Source: Oscillospiraceae bacterium (GTDB taxonomy: Bacteria > Bacillota > Clostridia > Oscillospirales > Ruminococcaceae). From it: a stretch of 64,000 bases of DNA. Where the stretch lies: positions 1 through 64,000 of the forward strand of contig JAQXHC010000005.1 of assembly GCA_029007035.1 (NCBI GenBank), in the 5' to 3' direction. The translations under genes were made by a program, and so were the position numbers. Of this stretch, positions 29,128 through 36,724 are shown in pieces. The notes below the pieces were generated by a model that saw only the letters and a list, made by a program, of their open reading frames with translations, searched no databases and was not told where the DNA came from. How positions within the stretch are numbered: position 1 is the stretch's first letter; every line of letters starts with the position of its first letter.

Positions 29128-29931
29128 GTGGTCGCAGGCGTTTCAACAGCCTGCCTGTTTCCAAGACCGCTGGAGGACAGTCTTTATGACCTCGCAGTGA
29201 ACGGAATCGGCTGCGTCGAAGTTTTTCTCAATACCCACTCGGAACTGAAAAAAAGCTTTGCTGCAGGTATTGCCGATACACTTAACCGTTTCGACGTTAA
29301 ATGCGTGTCCGTCCACCCTTTTACCTGCGAAATCGAACAGCTCGCTTTCTTTTCCGAATACGAGCGTCGTTTCACCGACAGCGTTGAATACTATAAACAC
29401 TTTTTCAGCTTCATGAATACTGTCGGCGCGGATATATTCGTGTTTCACGGCGCAAAAGGGGCTTCTCCGGAGCTTTTCTGCGAACGCTTCTCAAAACTCA
29501 GCAGAATCGGCAGAGAATCCGGCATAACCGTTGCCCTCGAAAACGTTTCACGGTGCAGGAGCGGTTCTTCGGCATTTATCCGCGAAGCTGCGTCAATGCT
29601 CGGCAGTGAATTTGCGTTCGTCCTCGATACTAAGCAGGCAATCCGCGCAAAGGAAACACCTTTCGACTTTCTTGAAGCTGCCGGTTCGTCCACTGTTCAT
29701 GTTCATATCAGCGATTCCGGAGAACTGGGCGATTGTCTCAGAATTGGCAGAGGCAGATTCAGATTCAAACAGTTTTTCGCACGCCTGAACGAGCTTAATC
29801 CGCAGTGCAGTGTGATTTTAGAGCTTTATCGGAACGGCTTCGGCGGCATCAGCGACCTTGTTAATGATTATAATATACTATTAAATATGACCGAAAATGC
29901 AGGTCAGTCCACAAAGCATCCTCAACTCTGA
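29128..29931 (+). CDS. Xylose isomerase-like TIM-barrel protein (sugar phosphate isomerase/epimerase family)
   Basis: 267 residues from a GTG at 29128 with a strong AGGAGGT 7 nt upstream. AP-endonuclease-2 / xylose isomerase-like fold: GIGCVEVFLNTHSEL, CVSVHPFTCEIEQL, ADIFVFHGAKG, GITVALENVSRCRSG, FAFVLDTKQAIRA and HVHISDSGE follow the barrel strands and carry the His/Glu/Asp metal ligands expected of the superfamily. The exact substrate is not readable; sugar isomerase, epimerase or inositol catabolism roles are all possible. It sits alone between the small RNA terminator and nrdR. Confidence 0.8.
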   Translation: MVAGVSTACLFPRPLEDSLYDLAVNGIGCVEVFLNTHSELKKSFAAGIADTLNRFDVKCVSVHPFTCEIEQLAFFSEYERRFTDSVEYYKHFFSFMNTVGADIFVFHGAKGASPELFCERFSKLSRIGRESGITVALENVSRCRSGSSAFIREAASMLGSEFAFVLDTKQAIRAKETPFDFLEAAGSSTVHVHISDSGELGDCLRIGRGRFRFKQFFARLNELNPQCSVILELYRNGFGGISDLVNDYNILLNMTENAGQSTKHPQL

Positions 29932-30095
29932 TTTGAATAGTGCAGAACTGAATTTTATCAAGGAGCACGGCCGCAGGTTTACTGTCGTAAGTCAAGGGAG
30001 TGCAGCTCAGAGAAAATTCAGATATGTGCGAAGATATTGTGCGATTCGGACAGAGGAGAGTATAAAGACTGACATCATCGGATACGGAGGCAAAA

Positions 30096-30554
30096 ATGAA
30101 TTGTCCATACTGCGGCTTCAGCGACTCTAAGGTGGTAGATTCCCGGCCTGCCGACGAAAAAATCCGCAGGCGCAGGGAGTGCATAAAATGTCACGCACGC
30201 TTCACAACATACGAAGTTGTTGAAGTGCCGCTGCTGATGGTGGAAAAACGTGACGGAACCTATGAGCCGTTCAACAGAAACAAGCTGATACAAGGAATTT
30301 TTTCGGCTATCAAAAAAAGACCTGTCACTATTGACATGGTCTCGGAAATTGCCGACTATATTGAAAATTACTACGCAAACGAGCTGAAAACAATAGCTCC
30401 CTCAAGGGAAATAGGAAGCCTTGTACTTAACAAGCTCCGCGAAATCGACCCCGTTTCGTACATACGGTTTGCATCGGTATATAAGGATTTTACCGATATC
30501 AAGAGCTTCGTTGCGGCAATCAGCGAGCTTGACGATAACAACGGCAATAAATAA
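30096..30554 (+). CDS. nrdR: Transcriptional regulator NrdR
   Basis: Represses ribonucleotide reductase genes by binding NrdR boxes when dATP is high. 152 residues, the standard size. Zinc ribbon MNCPYCGFSDSKVVDSRP with a second pair in CIKCHARF (CxxC...CxxC), then an ATP-cone domain from about residue 50 (LMVEKRDGTYEPFNRNKLIQ) to 140. CGGAGG in front of the ATG at 30096. Followed 15 nt later by a small membrane protein gene. The 160 nt upstream hold nothing recognised. Confidence 0.96.
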   Translation: MNCPYCGFSDSKVVDSRPADEKIRRRRECIKCHARFTTYEVVEVPLLMVEKRDGTYEPFNRNKLIQGIFSAIKKRPVTIDMVSEIADYIENYYANELKTIAPSREIGSLVLNKLREIDPVSYIRFASVYKDFTDIKSFVAAISELDDNNGNK

Positions 30555-30569
30555 AGGGAGGATTTTACA

Positions 30570-30950
30570 ATGAATGCAATTCTCAATATACTCGAAAGCT
30601 TTAATGACAAAAAGGCGCAGAGCCGCTTTGACAGCAGGGATGTGAGAAACTATCGCATGATAGCGACAATACCCTATTTACTGCCGATTTTGTTTGTTCT
30701 GCCGTATCTTGCCGGCAAGAACTCGGAATACTGCCGCTTTCACGCGAATCAACAGCTTGCATGGTTCATCTGCACGCTGATCATGGCGATTATCGGACTA
30801 TTCGTCGGAATCGTTACTTCCGCAGGAACGATCGTGGGCTGGATTCTCTTTGTTCTGTGGCTGATCGTCAGCATCTGCCTTATGATCGGAGCTTACAACG
30901 ATCTGGCAGTTAAAATTCCGGGTGTAGGCACATTTGCGGAGATTTTCTGA
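30570..30950 (+). CDS. Small membrane protein, Tic20/DUF4870-like
   Basis: 126 residues with a soluble N-terminus of about 30 residues and three membrane helices (about 31-48, 63-88, 90-112). The FHANQQLAWFI segment and overall layout resemble DUF4870/Tic20-like proteins of unknown function. AAGGGAGG ribosome binding site; 15 nt after nrdR, so probably co-transcribed. No function is proposed. Confidence 0.75.
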   Translation: MNAILNILESFNDKKAQSRFDSRDVRNYRMIATIPYLLPILFVLPYLAGKNSEYCRFHANQQLAWFICTLIMAIIGLFVGIVTSAGTIVGWILFVLWLIVSICLMIGAYNDLAVKIPGVGTFAEIF

Positions 30951-31096
30951 GCAAGCCGCAGGGATTCCAGCCGGAATCAATCCGCCTTTTCCCTTTAACC
31001 ACTCAGCATCGCTGTGCTCTCATACGGCTTTGATACGTCGGCGTATCGGGCATCATCAGTCTTTCTTAGCAGAGCGGAAAACAGGAACTTTTATTA

Positions 31097-31519
31097 TCAG
31101 TTTACCGCAAGCCTGAGACTGCCTCCGTCCTCGCTGTAAATCATGGAGGCAACGGCGGTATCATCGCATACAAGCAGCTCCGCAAGCATTTTTCTGCTGT
31201 CGGGGCTGTAATTTTTAACTTCATAAACGTAAAGCTGAGCGTCTTCACCGGCATACTCGCGGAGAGGCATTCCCTGCTTATCCTGGAGCAACGCATACTC
31301 CTCGTAGGCGGCGGAAAAATCATCGGGAATTGCTACCGTTTTCGAGCAGATCTCCTCCACGTCCCAGCCGTGAAGTGCGAAATACGTTACTCTCTCCGAT
31401 ACAGTCGAAGCAGATACATAATCGCTTTCAGGCACGGGTGACTTTGCACTGTCATGCAGAATAACCGCCGATGCGGCAATGGCTGCGGATGCTAACATTA
31501 TTATTGCTTTTTTGTTCAT
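31097..31519 (-). CDS. DUF4830-like membrane-anchored or secreted protein
   Basis: 140 residues from the ATG at 31519, chosen because GGAGGC lies directly upstream. A single N-terminal hydrophobic segment (about 5-21) acts as signal or anchor. The rest resembles DUF4830: VTYFALHGWDVEEICSKTV, IPDDFSAAYEEYALLQDKQG, MPLREYAGEDAQLYVYEVKN. Function unknown. Convergent with the nrdR transcript; the 30951-31096 gap holds nothing clear. Confidence 0.65.
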   Translation of the reverse strand: MNKKAIIMLASAAIAASAVILHDSAKSPVPESDYVSASTVSERVTYFALHGWDVEEICSKTVAIPDDFSAAYEEYALLQDKQGMPLREYAGEDAQLYVYEVKNYSPDSRKMLAELLVCDDTAVASMIYSEDGGSLRLAVN

Positions 31520-31633
31520 AATTGCCTCCAGATGTAAATTTTCTGTGAACATTTCTGCTTGTTCAACACATGAAAGTTGAATGATTTCATTTTTCGGACC
31601 GTTGATGAAAATATTATTACGGAGGTCCCGAAA

Positions 31634-31906
31634 ATGAACGAAAAAAAGAGCTTTGTACTTTACGCAAACTATCTGAATCAGATTAAGGTTCTCAGTGACG
31701 AAGAAGCAGGTATTCTCTTCAAAGGACTGCTCGAATACGTAAAATACGGCGAATATCCAATGCTCAGCGGAGCGGCAATGATGGCGTTTTCATTCATCGC
31801 CGAGCAGATTGACCGCGATACCGAAAAATACTTGGAAATTACGGAAAAGCGCCGTAAAGCAGGCAGGGCATCTGCTGAAAAACGTCTCGCCGGCAAGATC
31901 GATTGA
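31634..31906 (+). pseudogene. Truncated DUF6291-type (phage replication-like) protein
   Basis: 90 residues from the ATG at 31634 (GGAGGT upstream). MNEKKSFVLYANYLNQIKVL and AFSFIAEQIDRDTEKYLEIT match the N-terminal domain seen in prophage and integrative-element replication proteins. Those proteins usually continue past the KRRKAGRASAEKR stretch into a polar low-complexity linker. Here a stop comes right after that stretch, and the following 210 bases hold the expected Asp-Asn rich linker in a shifted frame (stop at 32116-32118) after further stops. It is therefore probably a decayed gene; the short protein may still be made. Confidence 0.6.
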
Positions 31907-31970
31907 AACCGTAAACCCGATATGCGCCAACATGTGTTAACATATGTCAGCGATGTTAAGCACTGTCAAC

Positions 31971-32052
31971 TGATAATGTAAATGATAATGATAATGTTAA
32001 TGTAATTGATAATGAAAATGTAAGTGATAATGATAGTGATAATGGAAATGGG
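31971..32052 (+). repeat. Degenerate GATAAT-type tandem repeat
   Basis: Repeated GATAATG / GTAAATG hexamer-like units over about 80 bp. In one frame they encode alternating Asp-Asn/Val-Asn residues, which identifies them as the linker of the decayed DUF6291 gene rather than a regulatory repeat. Confidence 0.6.
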
Positions 32053-32143
32053 AATTTGCCCGAGGCGCTTCTGCGTCAACCGACCTGCTTTAATCATGCC
32101 CTGCATTTTCAGAGTTAATCAGTAAATTCAGCCAATCTAATAT

Positions 32144-32941
32144 ATGAATCGAAAGGAGTGCATATTCCTGATACGTCTCGACAAATTCATCTCGGAACGG
32201 ACGGAATTCTCCCGAAGTGAACTTAAAGCTCTCGCTAAAAAAGGAAAAATATCTGTCGACGGAACAGTCGTCAGGTCTGCGGACGCTAAAATCGACCCCG
32301 AAAAACAATCGGTGACCGTATGCGGAAAAACCGTAAGAGCTGAAAAATTCCGTTATATACTGCTGAACAAGCCGCAGGGATACGTGTGCTCCACCGACGA
32401 AAAGGACGGCGAAACAGTAATCGGACTCGTACCGCCTGAGCTCCGGACGAAAAATCTCTTTCCGGCAGGACGGCTTGACAAGGATTCGCTGGGCGCACTG
32501 CTGATAACCGATGACGGCGCTCTTGCTCACAGAATGCTCTCGCCGTCAAACCATATATCCAAAATTTATATTGTGAAACTTGCCAACGGGTTTAAAAGTG
32601 AATATATTAACAAATTCAAAAACGGACTGATGTTAAGCAACGGAGAGCAATGTCTCCCTGCACGGCTCCGACCCGTCGAAAACTGCGATAAACTGGTGTT
32701 TACGGAGCTTTTTGAGGGCAAATATCATCAGATTAAAAGAATGTTTGCCGCCGTAGGAGACCATGTCGAGGTTCTTATGAGGATTTCCCTCGGAGGACTC
32801 GTTTTGCCCGATAAACTGGGAATCGGAGAGTGTATGGAATTATTGCACAAAGATGTTGAAAGCTTGTTTCAAAAGACGGATTTTGATGATTTTTGCTCCC
32901 GTTTTTCCGTCGATTTTTCGGCATTTCACATAAACAAATAA
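32144..32941 (+). CDS. RsuA/RluB-family rRNA pseudouridine synthase
   Basis: Converts a specific uridine in 16S or 23S rRNA to pseudouridine. N-terminal S4 RNA-binding domain (IRLDKFISERTEFSRSELKA) and catalytic domain with the Asp motif AGRLDKDSLGALLITDDG, plus KIYIVKL and EGKYHQIKRMFAAVG. The start is unclear: the ATG at 32144 has no ribosome binding site, whereas AAAGGAGTG (32152-32160) lies inside those first codons, 7 nt before a CTG at 32168 that would give the usual short N-terminus. 265 or 257 residues. Function by family; which uridine is unknown. Confidence 0.88.
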   Translation: MNRKECIFLIRLDKFISERTEFSRSELKALAKKGKISVDGTVVRSADAKIDPEKQSVTVCGKTVRAEKFRYILLNKPQGYVCSTDEKDGETVIGLVPPELRTKNLFPAGRLDKDSLGALLITDDGALAHRMLSPSNHISKIYIVKLANGFKSEYINKFKNGLMLSNGEQCLPARLRPVENCDKLVFTELFEGKYHQIKRMFAAVGDHVEVLMRISLGGLVLPDKLGIGECMELLHKDVESLFQKTDFDDFCSRFSVDFSAFHINK

Positions 32942-32965
32942 TTCAAACTTTGTCAATTTAGTACC

Positions 32966-32994
32966 TTGAAATTTTCTCGAAAGTTTGGTATTAT
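32966..32994 (+). promoter_or_regulatory. Promoter for the MsmX-type ATPase gene
   Basis: TTGAAA (32966-32971), 17-nt spacer, TATTAT (32989-32994). Leader of about 55 nt. Confidence 0.5.
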
Positions 32995-33056
32995 ATTATT
33001 ATGGCTGATATGGGTTTATCTATCGGCAAAAATTTTGAACTGGAGGACTGGATTAA

Positions 33057-34196
33057 ATGGCAGGTTTAACACTTAAAGGTATTTATAAAAAATATCCGGG
33101 CGGAGTTGTTGCCGTTTCGGATGTTAACTTAGAAATCAGAGACAAGGAGTTCATCGTACTCGTTGGTCCGTCAGGCTGCGGTAAATCGACTACGCTCCGT
33201 ATGATCGCTGGTCTTGAGGAAATTTCAGAGGGCGAGCTTTATATCGGCGACCGCCTCGTAAATGATATTGCTCCTAAGGACAGAGATATCGCAATGGTTT
33301 TCCAGAACTATGCGCTCTATCCTCATATGACAGTTTTTGAGAATATGGCATTCGGACTCAAGCTCCGTAAGGTTCCGAAGGACGAAATCGAGAGAAAGGT
33401 TAACGAAGCTGCTAAGATCCTCGATCTTACACACCTCCTCGACAGAAAGCCTAAGGCTATGTCCGGCGGTCAGAGACAGAGAGTTGCTCTCGGACGTGCT
33501 ATCGTTCGTTCGCCTCAGGTATTCCTCCTCGACGAGCCTCTTTCAAACCTCGACGCCAAGCTCCGTGCTCAGATGAGAACCGAGATTTCCAAGATCCACA
33601 AGAAACTCGGTACTACATTTATCTACGTAACTCACGACCAGACCGAAGCTATGACCATGGGTGACAGAATTGTCTGCATGAAGGACGGCTTCGTTCAGCA
33701 GATAGATACTCCTCAGAACCTTTACGAGAATCCTACAAACAAGTTTGTTGCAGGCTTCCTCGGTTCTCCTCAGATGAACTTCATCGATGCTGTTCTTAAA
33801 GAAGAATTCGGTCAGTATATCGTTGAATTCGGCAGCAACGACTCAAGAACTCAGAAGGGCGTTAAGTATCAGATTATCGTTCCTGAATCAAAGGCTACTC
33901 CCGAGCTTGCTGACTATGTAAATAAGGAAGTTATCCTCGGTGTTCGTCCCGAGTCTATCCACGATGAGGAAATGTATCTCTCCAACGCTACAACAGGTAT
34001 CATCGATACACAGGTTGAAATCACCGAAATGATGGGTGCTGAGACTTATCTCTACCTCCTCTGCGAGGGTATTCCGCTTACAGCTCGTGTAAGCCCGAGA
34101 TCAACAGCAAGACCCGGTGATGAAATTAAGGTTGCTATCGACCCGAACAGAATCCACCTTTTCGACAAGGAAACAGAAAAGACTATTGTAAACTGA
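33057..34196 (+). CDS. msmX: Carbohydrate ABC transporter ATPase, MsmX/UgpC type
   Basis: Energises sugar uptake. 379 residues. ABC domain: Walker [10 protein letters not shown] at 37-45, Q-loop QNYALYPHM, signature [15 protein letters not shown], Walker [18 protein letters not shown]-loop [11 protein letters not shown]-terminal TOBE/OB regulatory domain (about 235-375) with GVRPESI. No permease or binding protein is nearby, and in Gram-positives MsmX-type ATPases serve several oligosaccharide permeases, so a shared role is likely (inference). Own promoter and terminator; strongly biased codons suggest high expression. GGAGG ribosome binding site. Confidence 0.93.
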   Translation: MAGLTLKGIYKKYPGGVVAVSDVNLEIRDKEFIVLVGPSGCGKSTTLRMIAGLEEISEGELYIGDRLVNDIAPKDRDIAMVFQNYALYPHMTVFENMAFGLKLRKVPKDEIERKVNEAAKILDLTHLLDRKPKAMSGGQRQRVALGRAIVRSPQVFLLDEPLSNLDAKLRAQMRTEISKIHKKLGTTFIYVTHDQTEAMTMGDRIVCMKDGFVQQIDTPQNLYENPTNKFVAGFLGSPQMNFIDAVLKEEFGQYIVEFGSNDSRTQKGVKYQIIVPESKATPELADYVNKEVILGVRPESIHDEEMYLSNATTGIIDTQVEITEMMGAETYLYLLCEGIPLTARVSPRSTARPGDEIKVAIDPNRIHLFDKETEKTIVN

Positions 34197-34259
34197 TAAA
34201 AATTACTTTTTTCATATTCATCCTTTCTTTCCTATCTATGGTGTCCATATAACACCGCG

Positions 34260-34291
34260 AAATCGCAGCTTTCCGCTGCGATTTTGTTTTT
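34260..34291 (+). terminator. Rho-independent terminator after msmX
   Basis: Perfect stem AAATCGCAGC / GCTGCGATTT, 5-nt loop, then TGTTTTT. Confidence 0.88.
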
Positions 34292-34307
34292 GCAGAAATT
34301 TAGAGAC

Positions 34308-34505
34308 AAGTTTTCCACTTTTTGCAAACTGACTTTCAACATTATGTTGAAAAGAGTGTTCAGATACGCTTTTCATGTTGAAAGTTATGTTGAAACAGTG
34401 GAAAATTAACGTAAAACTCCTTGTTCTGCGCTGCAAAAAAGTTGAAAACTTGTGTGGATAATAGGGGAAAACCTGAGAATAATAAAATTACATTGTGGAA
34501 AACCT
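34308..34505. repeat. AT-rich cluster of ATGTTGAAA repeats and DnaA-box-like 9-mers
   Basis: ATGTTGAAA occurs at 34344-34352, 34375-34383 and 34387-34395, with an inverted copy TTTCAACAT at 34334-34342. DnaA-type 9-mers: perfect TGTGGATAA at 34453-34461 and near matches TTTTCCACT (34311), AGTGGAAAA (34397), TGTGGAAAA (34494). No gene is present. It could be a DnaA-responsive or iteron-like control region; dnaA is not in the window. Confidence 0.45.
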
Positions 34506-34541
34506 GTCCGCAATCAATTTAATTAGCAAAGGAATGATTTT

Positions 34542-34922
34542 ATGAAAAAGCTTCTTGCAGCGGCTGCGGTTATGACCGTGATGTGCGGTGTTTTAACAGG
34601 CTGCGGTAATGACAAGAATTCTTCTGTTTCCGATAACGGCGCGCCATCGGGAGCTTCCTCTGCCGCTGAAAAAACAACCGCGGCGGACAAAAGGGACGAA
34701 ACTTCAAACGAGAGCAAAACCGATAAAAAGGATGAAAGCTCCGCCGCCGATAAAACCGGGAGCACCGACGCCTCCGGGAATTACGTTAACGACGTTATAG
34801 ACGGTGTTGAATCCGCCGGCAAAGACATAGTTAACGGCGTAGGCGATGCTGCCGGCGATATTGCTGATGGTGTTATGGGCGAAAGCCGTACTGACTCGAC
34901 CGAGTCCGCCACCTCACGATAA
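34542..34922 (+). CDS. Small secreted lipoprotein of low complexity
   Basis: 126 residues. Signal peptide with lipobox LTGC (Cys at about 21), so a lipid-anchored surface protein. The mature part is nearly all Ser, Ala, Lys, Asp, Glu and Thr (disordered), followed by a short amphipathic Gly/Asp/Val region (about 80-112: NDVIDGVESAGKDIVNGVGD). No known domain. Start ATG at 34542 with a modest AAAGGA upstream. It lies just after the repeat cluster and 115 nt before the dipeptidase gene. Confidence 0.75.
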   Translation: MKKLLAAAAVMTVMCGVLTGCGNDKNSSVSDNGAPSGASSAAEKTTAADKRDETSNESKTDKKDESSAADKTGSTDASGNYVNDVIDGVESAGKDIVNGVGDAAGDIADGVMGESRTDSTESATSR

Positions 34923-35037
34923 CAGATTTTTCCGGTATTCCGCCAATTGTAAAAATAAACAGAATATGCGAGCGCTGTACTCCCGTTTTCCGAAAAGGCT
35001 TCGGGAGACAGCAGCTCTCATAAAAGCGAGGCAAATC

Positions 35038-36399
35038 ATGAAATATTCCGAAAAAATACATAATTTTATTGTGTCCGAAAAGGACAGCCTTATCAGTCTC
35101 GTCAGTGAGCTTGTTTCCGTAAGGAGCGTAATGTCTGACGCTGCGGAAAATGCTCCTTTCGGAAAAGAAAATGCCCGTGTGCTCGATATAATGCTCGGTC
35201 ACTGCCGGCATCTGGGACTGAAAACAGTTAACATCGGCAATGCCATCGGTTACGCTGATTTCGGCGATAATCCCGGACTTGCGGTTCTGTGTCACCTTGA
35301 CGTCGTTCCGGGGGGCGAGGGCTGGAAAGCTGACCCGTTTACTCTCCGATGCGAAAACGACCGTCTTATCGGACGCGGTACTTCAGACGATAAAGGTCCT
35401 GCCGCCGCAGCTTTATTTGCTGTGAAAGCGGTCATGGAGCTTGGTCTGCCGCTGAAAAAAGGAATCCGCCTGATTTTCGGCACGAATGAAGAAAACGGCT
35501 CTGCCGATCTGAATTATTATCTGCGCGAAGAAAAAATGCCTCCGATGGTGTTTACTCCCGATGGTGAATATCCTGTTATTAACATTGAAAAGGGTATGAT
35601 ACGGCTTCGGCTGAGCTGCGATATGCCCGATAATTCACCGGTTATAAGCTTCAGCGGCGGAAGCGTGATAAATGCTGTTCCTGCTTCTGCGGAGGCTGCG
35701 CTGAGAAATATTATACCCGTTCCGGAAGAAAAATTCGCGGGAACTTCTTTTGAATGCGCTCGGGAGAATGATTTTTTCTCGGTCAGAGCCAGGGGAGTAT
35801 CGGCGCACGCCTCCACTCCGGAAAGCGGAAAAAATGCAGTCACAGCTCTGCTGGGGCTTATTGCCGAAAGCTTTCCCGAATGTGAAGAAATCATTCGTCT
35901 CTCGGAGCTGTTCCCGTACGGCGAGACCGACGGCAGTTCCCTTAATGCTGCCGAAAAGGACGATATTTCCGGCGAACTGACGGCTGTGCTCAGCATTTTG
36001 GAGCTCAAGGATAACCGGCTTTCGGCATATGTTGACGTTCGGTTTCCCGTAAGCTGCACAAGCAGCCGTGTTATCGGAAATATCTCTCGGACTGCGGCTG
36101 AAAAAGGCTTCGGCTGTGAGGTGATTCTGGCTGACGAACCTCATCATACCGATGAAAATTCGCCGTTTGTCCGCACTCTGCTGAAAGTTTACGGTGAAAT
36201 CATGAACGTTGAAGCAAAGTGCATTGCTATCGGCGGAGGTACCTATGTTCACCATATAGACGGCGGAGTTGCGTTCGGAGCGCAGTTTCCGGGTGAAGAT
36301 GTAAACATGCATGGCGCAGAGGAATATATTACAATTGAGGGACTGCTGAAAAATGCAGAAATAATGGCAAACGCTATGACTGAGCTTTGCCTGGAGTAA
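35038..36399 (+). CDS. pepV: M20 family dipeptidase, PepV-like
   Basis: Zinc dipeptidase acting on unmodified dipeptides in the cytosol. 453 residues from the ATG at 35038 (GAGG upstream); the frame is open farther upstream but overlaps the lipoprotein gene. Metal and catalytic motifs: HLDVVPGGEGW, GRGTSDDKGPAAAALFAVKA, GTNEENGSADLNYYL, VFTPDGEYP, and the C-terminal GGGTYVHHIDGGVAFGAQFP, all typical of PepV. An inserted lid domain lies between about 180 and 330. Likely uses amino acids from imported peptides. Confidence 0.92.
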   Translation: MKYSEKIHNFIVSEKDSLISLVSELVSVRSVMSDAAENAPFGKENARVLDIMLGHCRHLGLKTVNIGNAIGYADFGDNPGLAVLCHLDVVPGGEGWKADPFTLRCENDRLIGRGTSDDKGPAAAALFAVKAVMELGLPLKKGIRLIFGTNEENGSADLNYYLREEKMPPMVFTPDGEYPVINIEKGMIRLRLSCDMPDNSPVISFSGGSVINAVPASAEAALRNIIPVPEEKFAGTSFECARENDFFSVRARGVSAHASTPESGKNAVTALLGLIAESFPECEEIIRLSELFPYGETDGSSLNAAEKDDISGELTAVLSILELKDNRLSAYVDVRFPVSCTSSRVIGNISRTAAEKGFGCEVILADEPHHTDENSPFVRTLLKVYGEIMNVEAKCIAIGGGTYVHHIDGGVAFGAQFPGEDVNMHGAEEYITIEGLLKNAEIMANAMTELCLE

Positions 36400-36408
36400 A
36401 AATTACAA

Positions 36409-36671
36409 CGTGTATACAACTGAAACCAATAAACGCAGCGACAACATTTTCTTCTCTGTTTTCTACGAAATGTAGATTTTGTGTATAAATATTTGTGAAA
36501 ATATACAATTGAAAAAAGAGGAGAAATATAGTATAATTTATACAGTTATGTACTGCATTTATATCTGTATACACGGTGCTCTGTAAGGATATCCCGAAGC
36601 GCCGTGTATACGTGGATAAAAGAGGCTGAGCCATATGTACCGGGCTCTGCCGTACCCGCTGCCGTGTATAC
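36409..36671. promoter_or_regulatory. Repeated GTATAC palindromes upstream of glgP
   Basis: CGTGTATAC at 36409-36417, GTATACACGG at 36567-36576, CCGTGTATAC at 36602-36611 and again at 36662-36671. The second and third form an inverted repeat able to fold into a hairpin. They may be operator half-sites or a structured leader for glgP. The rest of 36400-36724 is AT-rich. Confidence 0.4.
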
Positions 36672-36724
36672 CGGCTTGACGCGGCGGCTCCAACAACCAT
36701 TGATGCCGGAGAATGGAGAAGCTT

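Noticed and set aside
31971-32052. GATAAT tandem repeat as a CRISPR array or DNA-binding iteron
   Set aside because: There are no spacers of constant length, units are 6-7 bp and degenerate, and one frame gives the Asp-Asn linker expected for the decayed gene.
34308-34505. Chromosomal replication origin
   Set aside because: DnaA boxes are present, but dnaA, dnaN, rpmH and related genes are absent nearby; kept only as a regulatory or element-like cluster.
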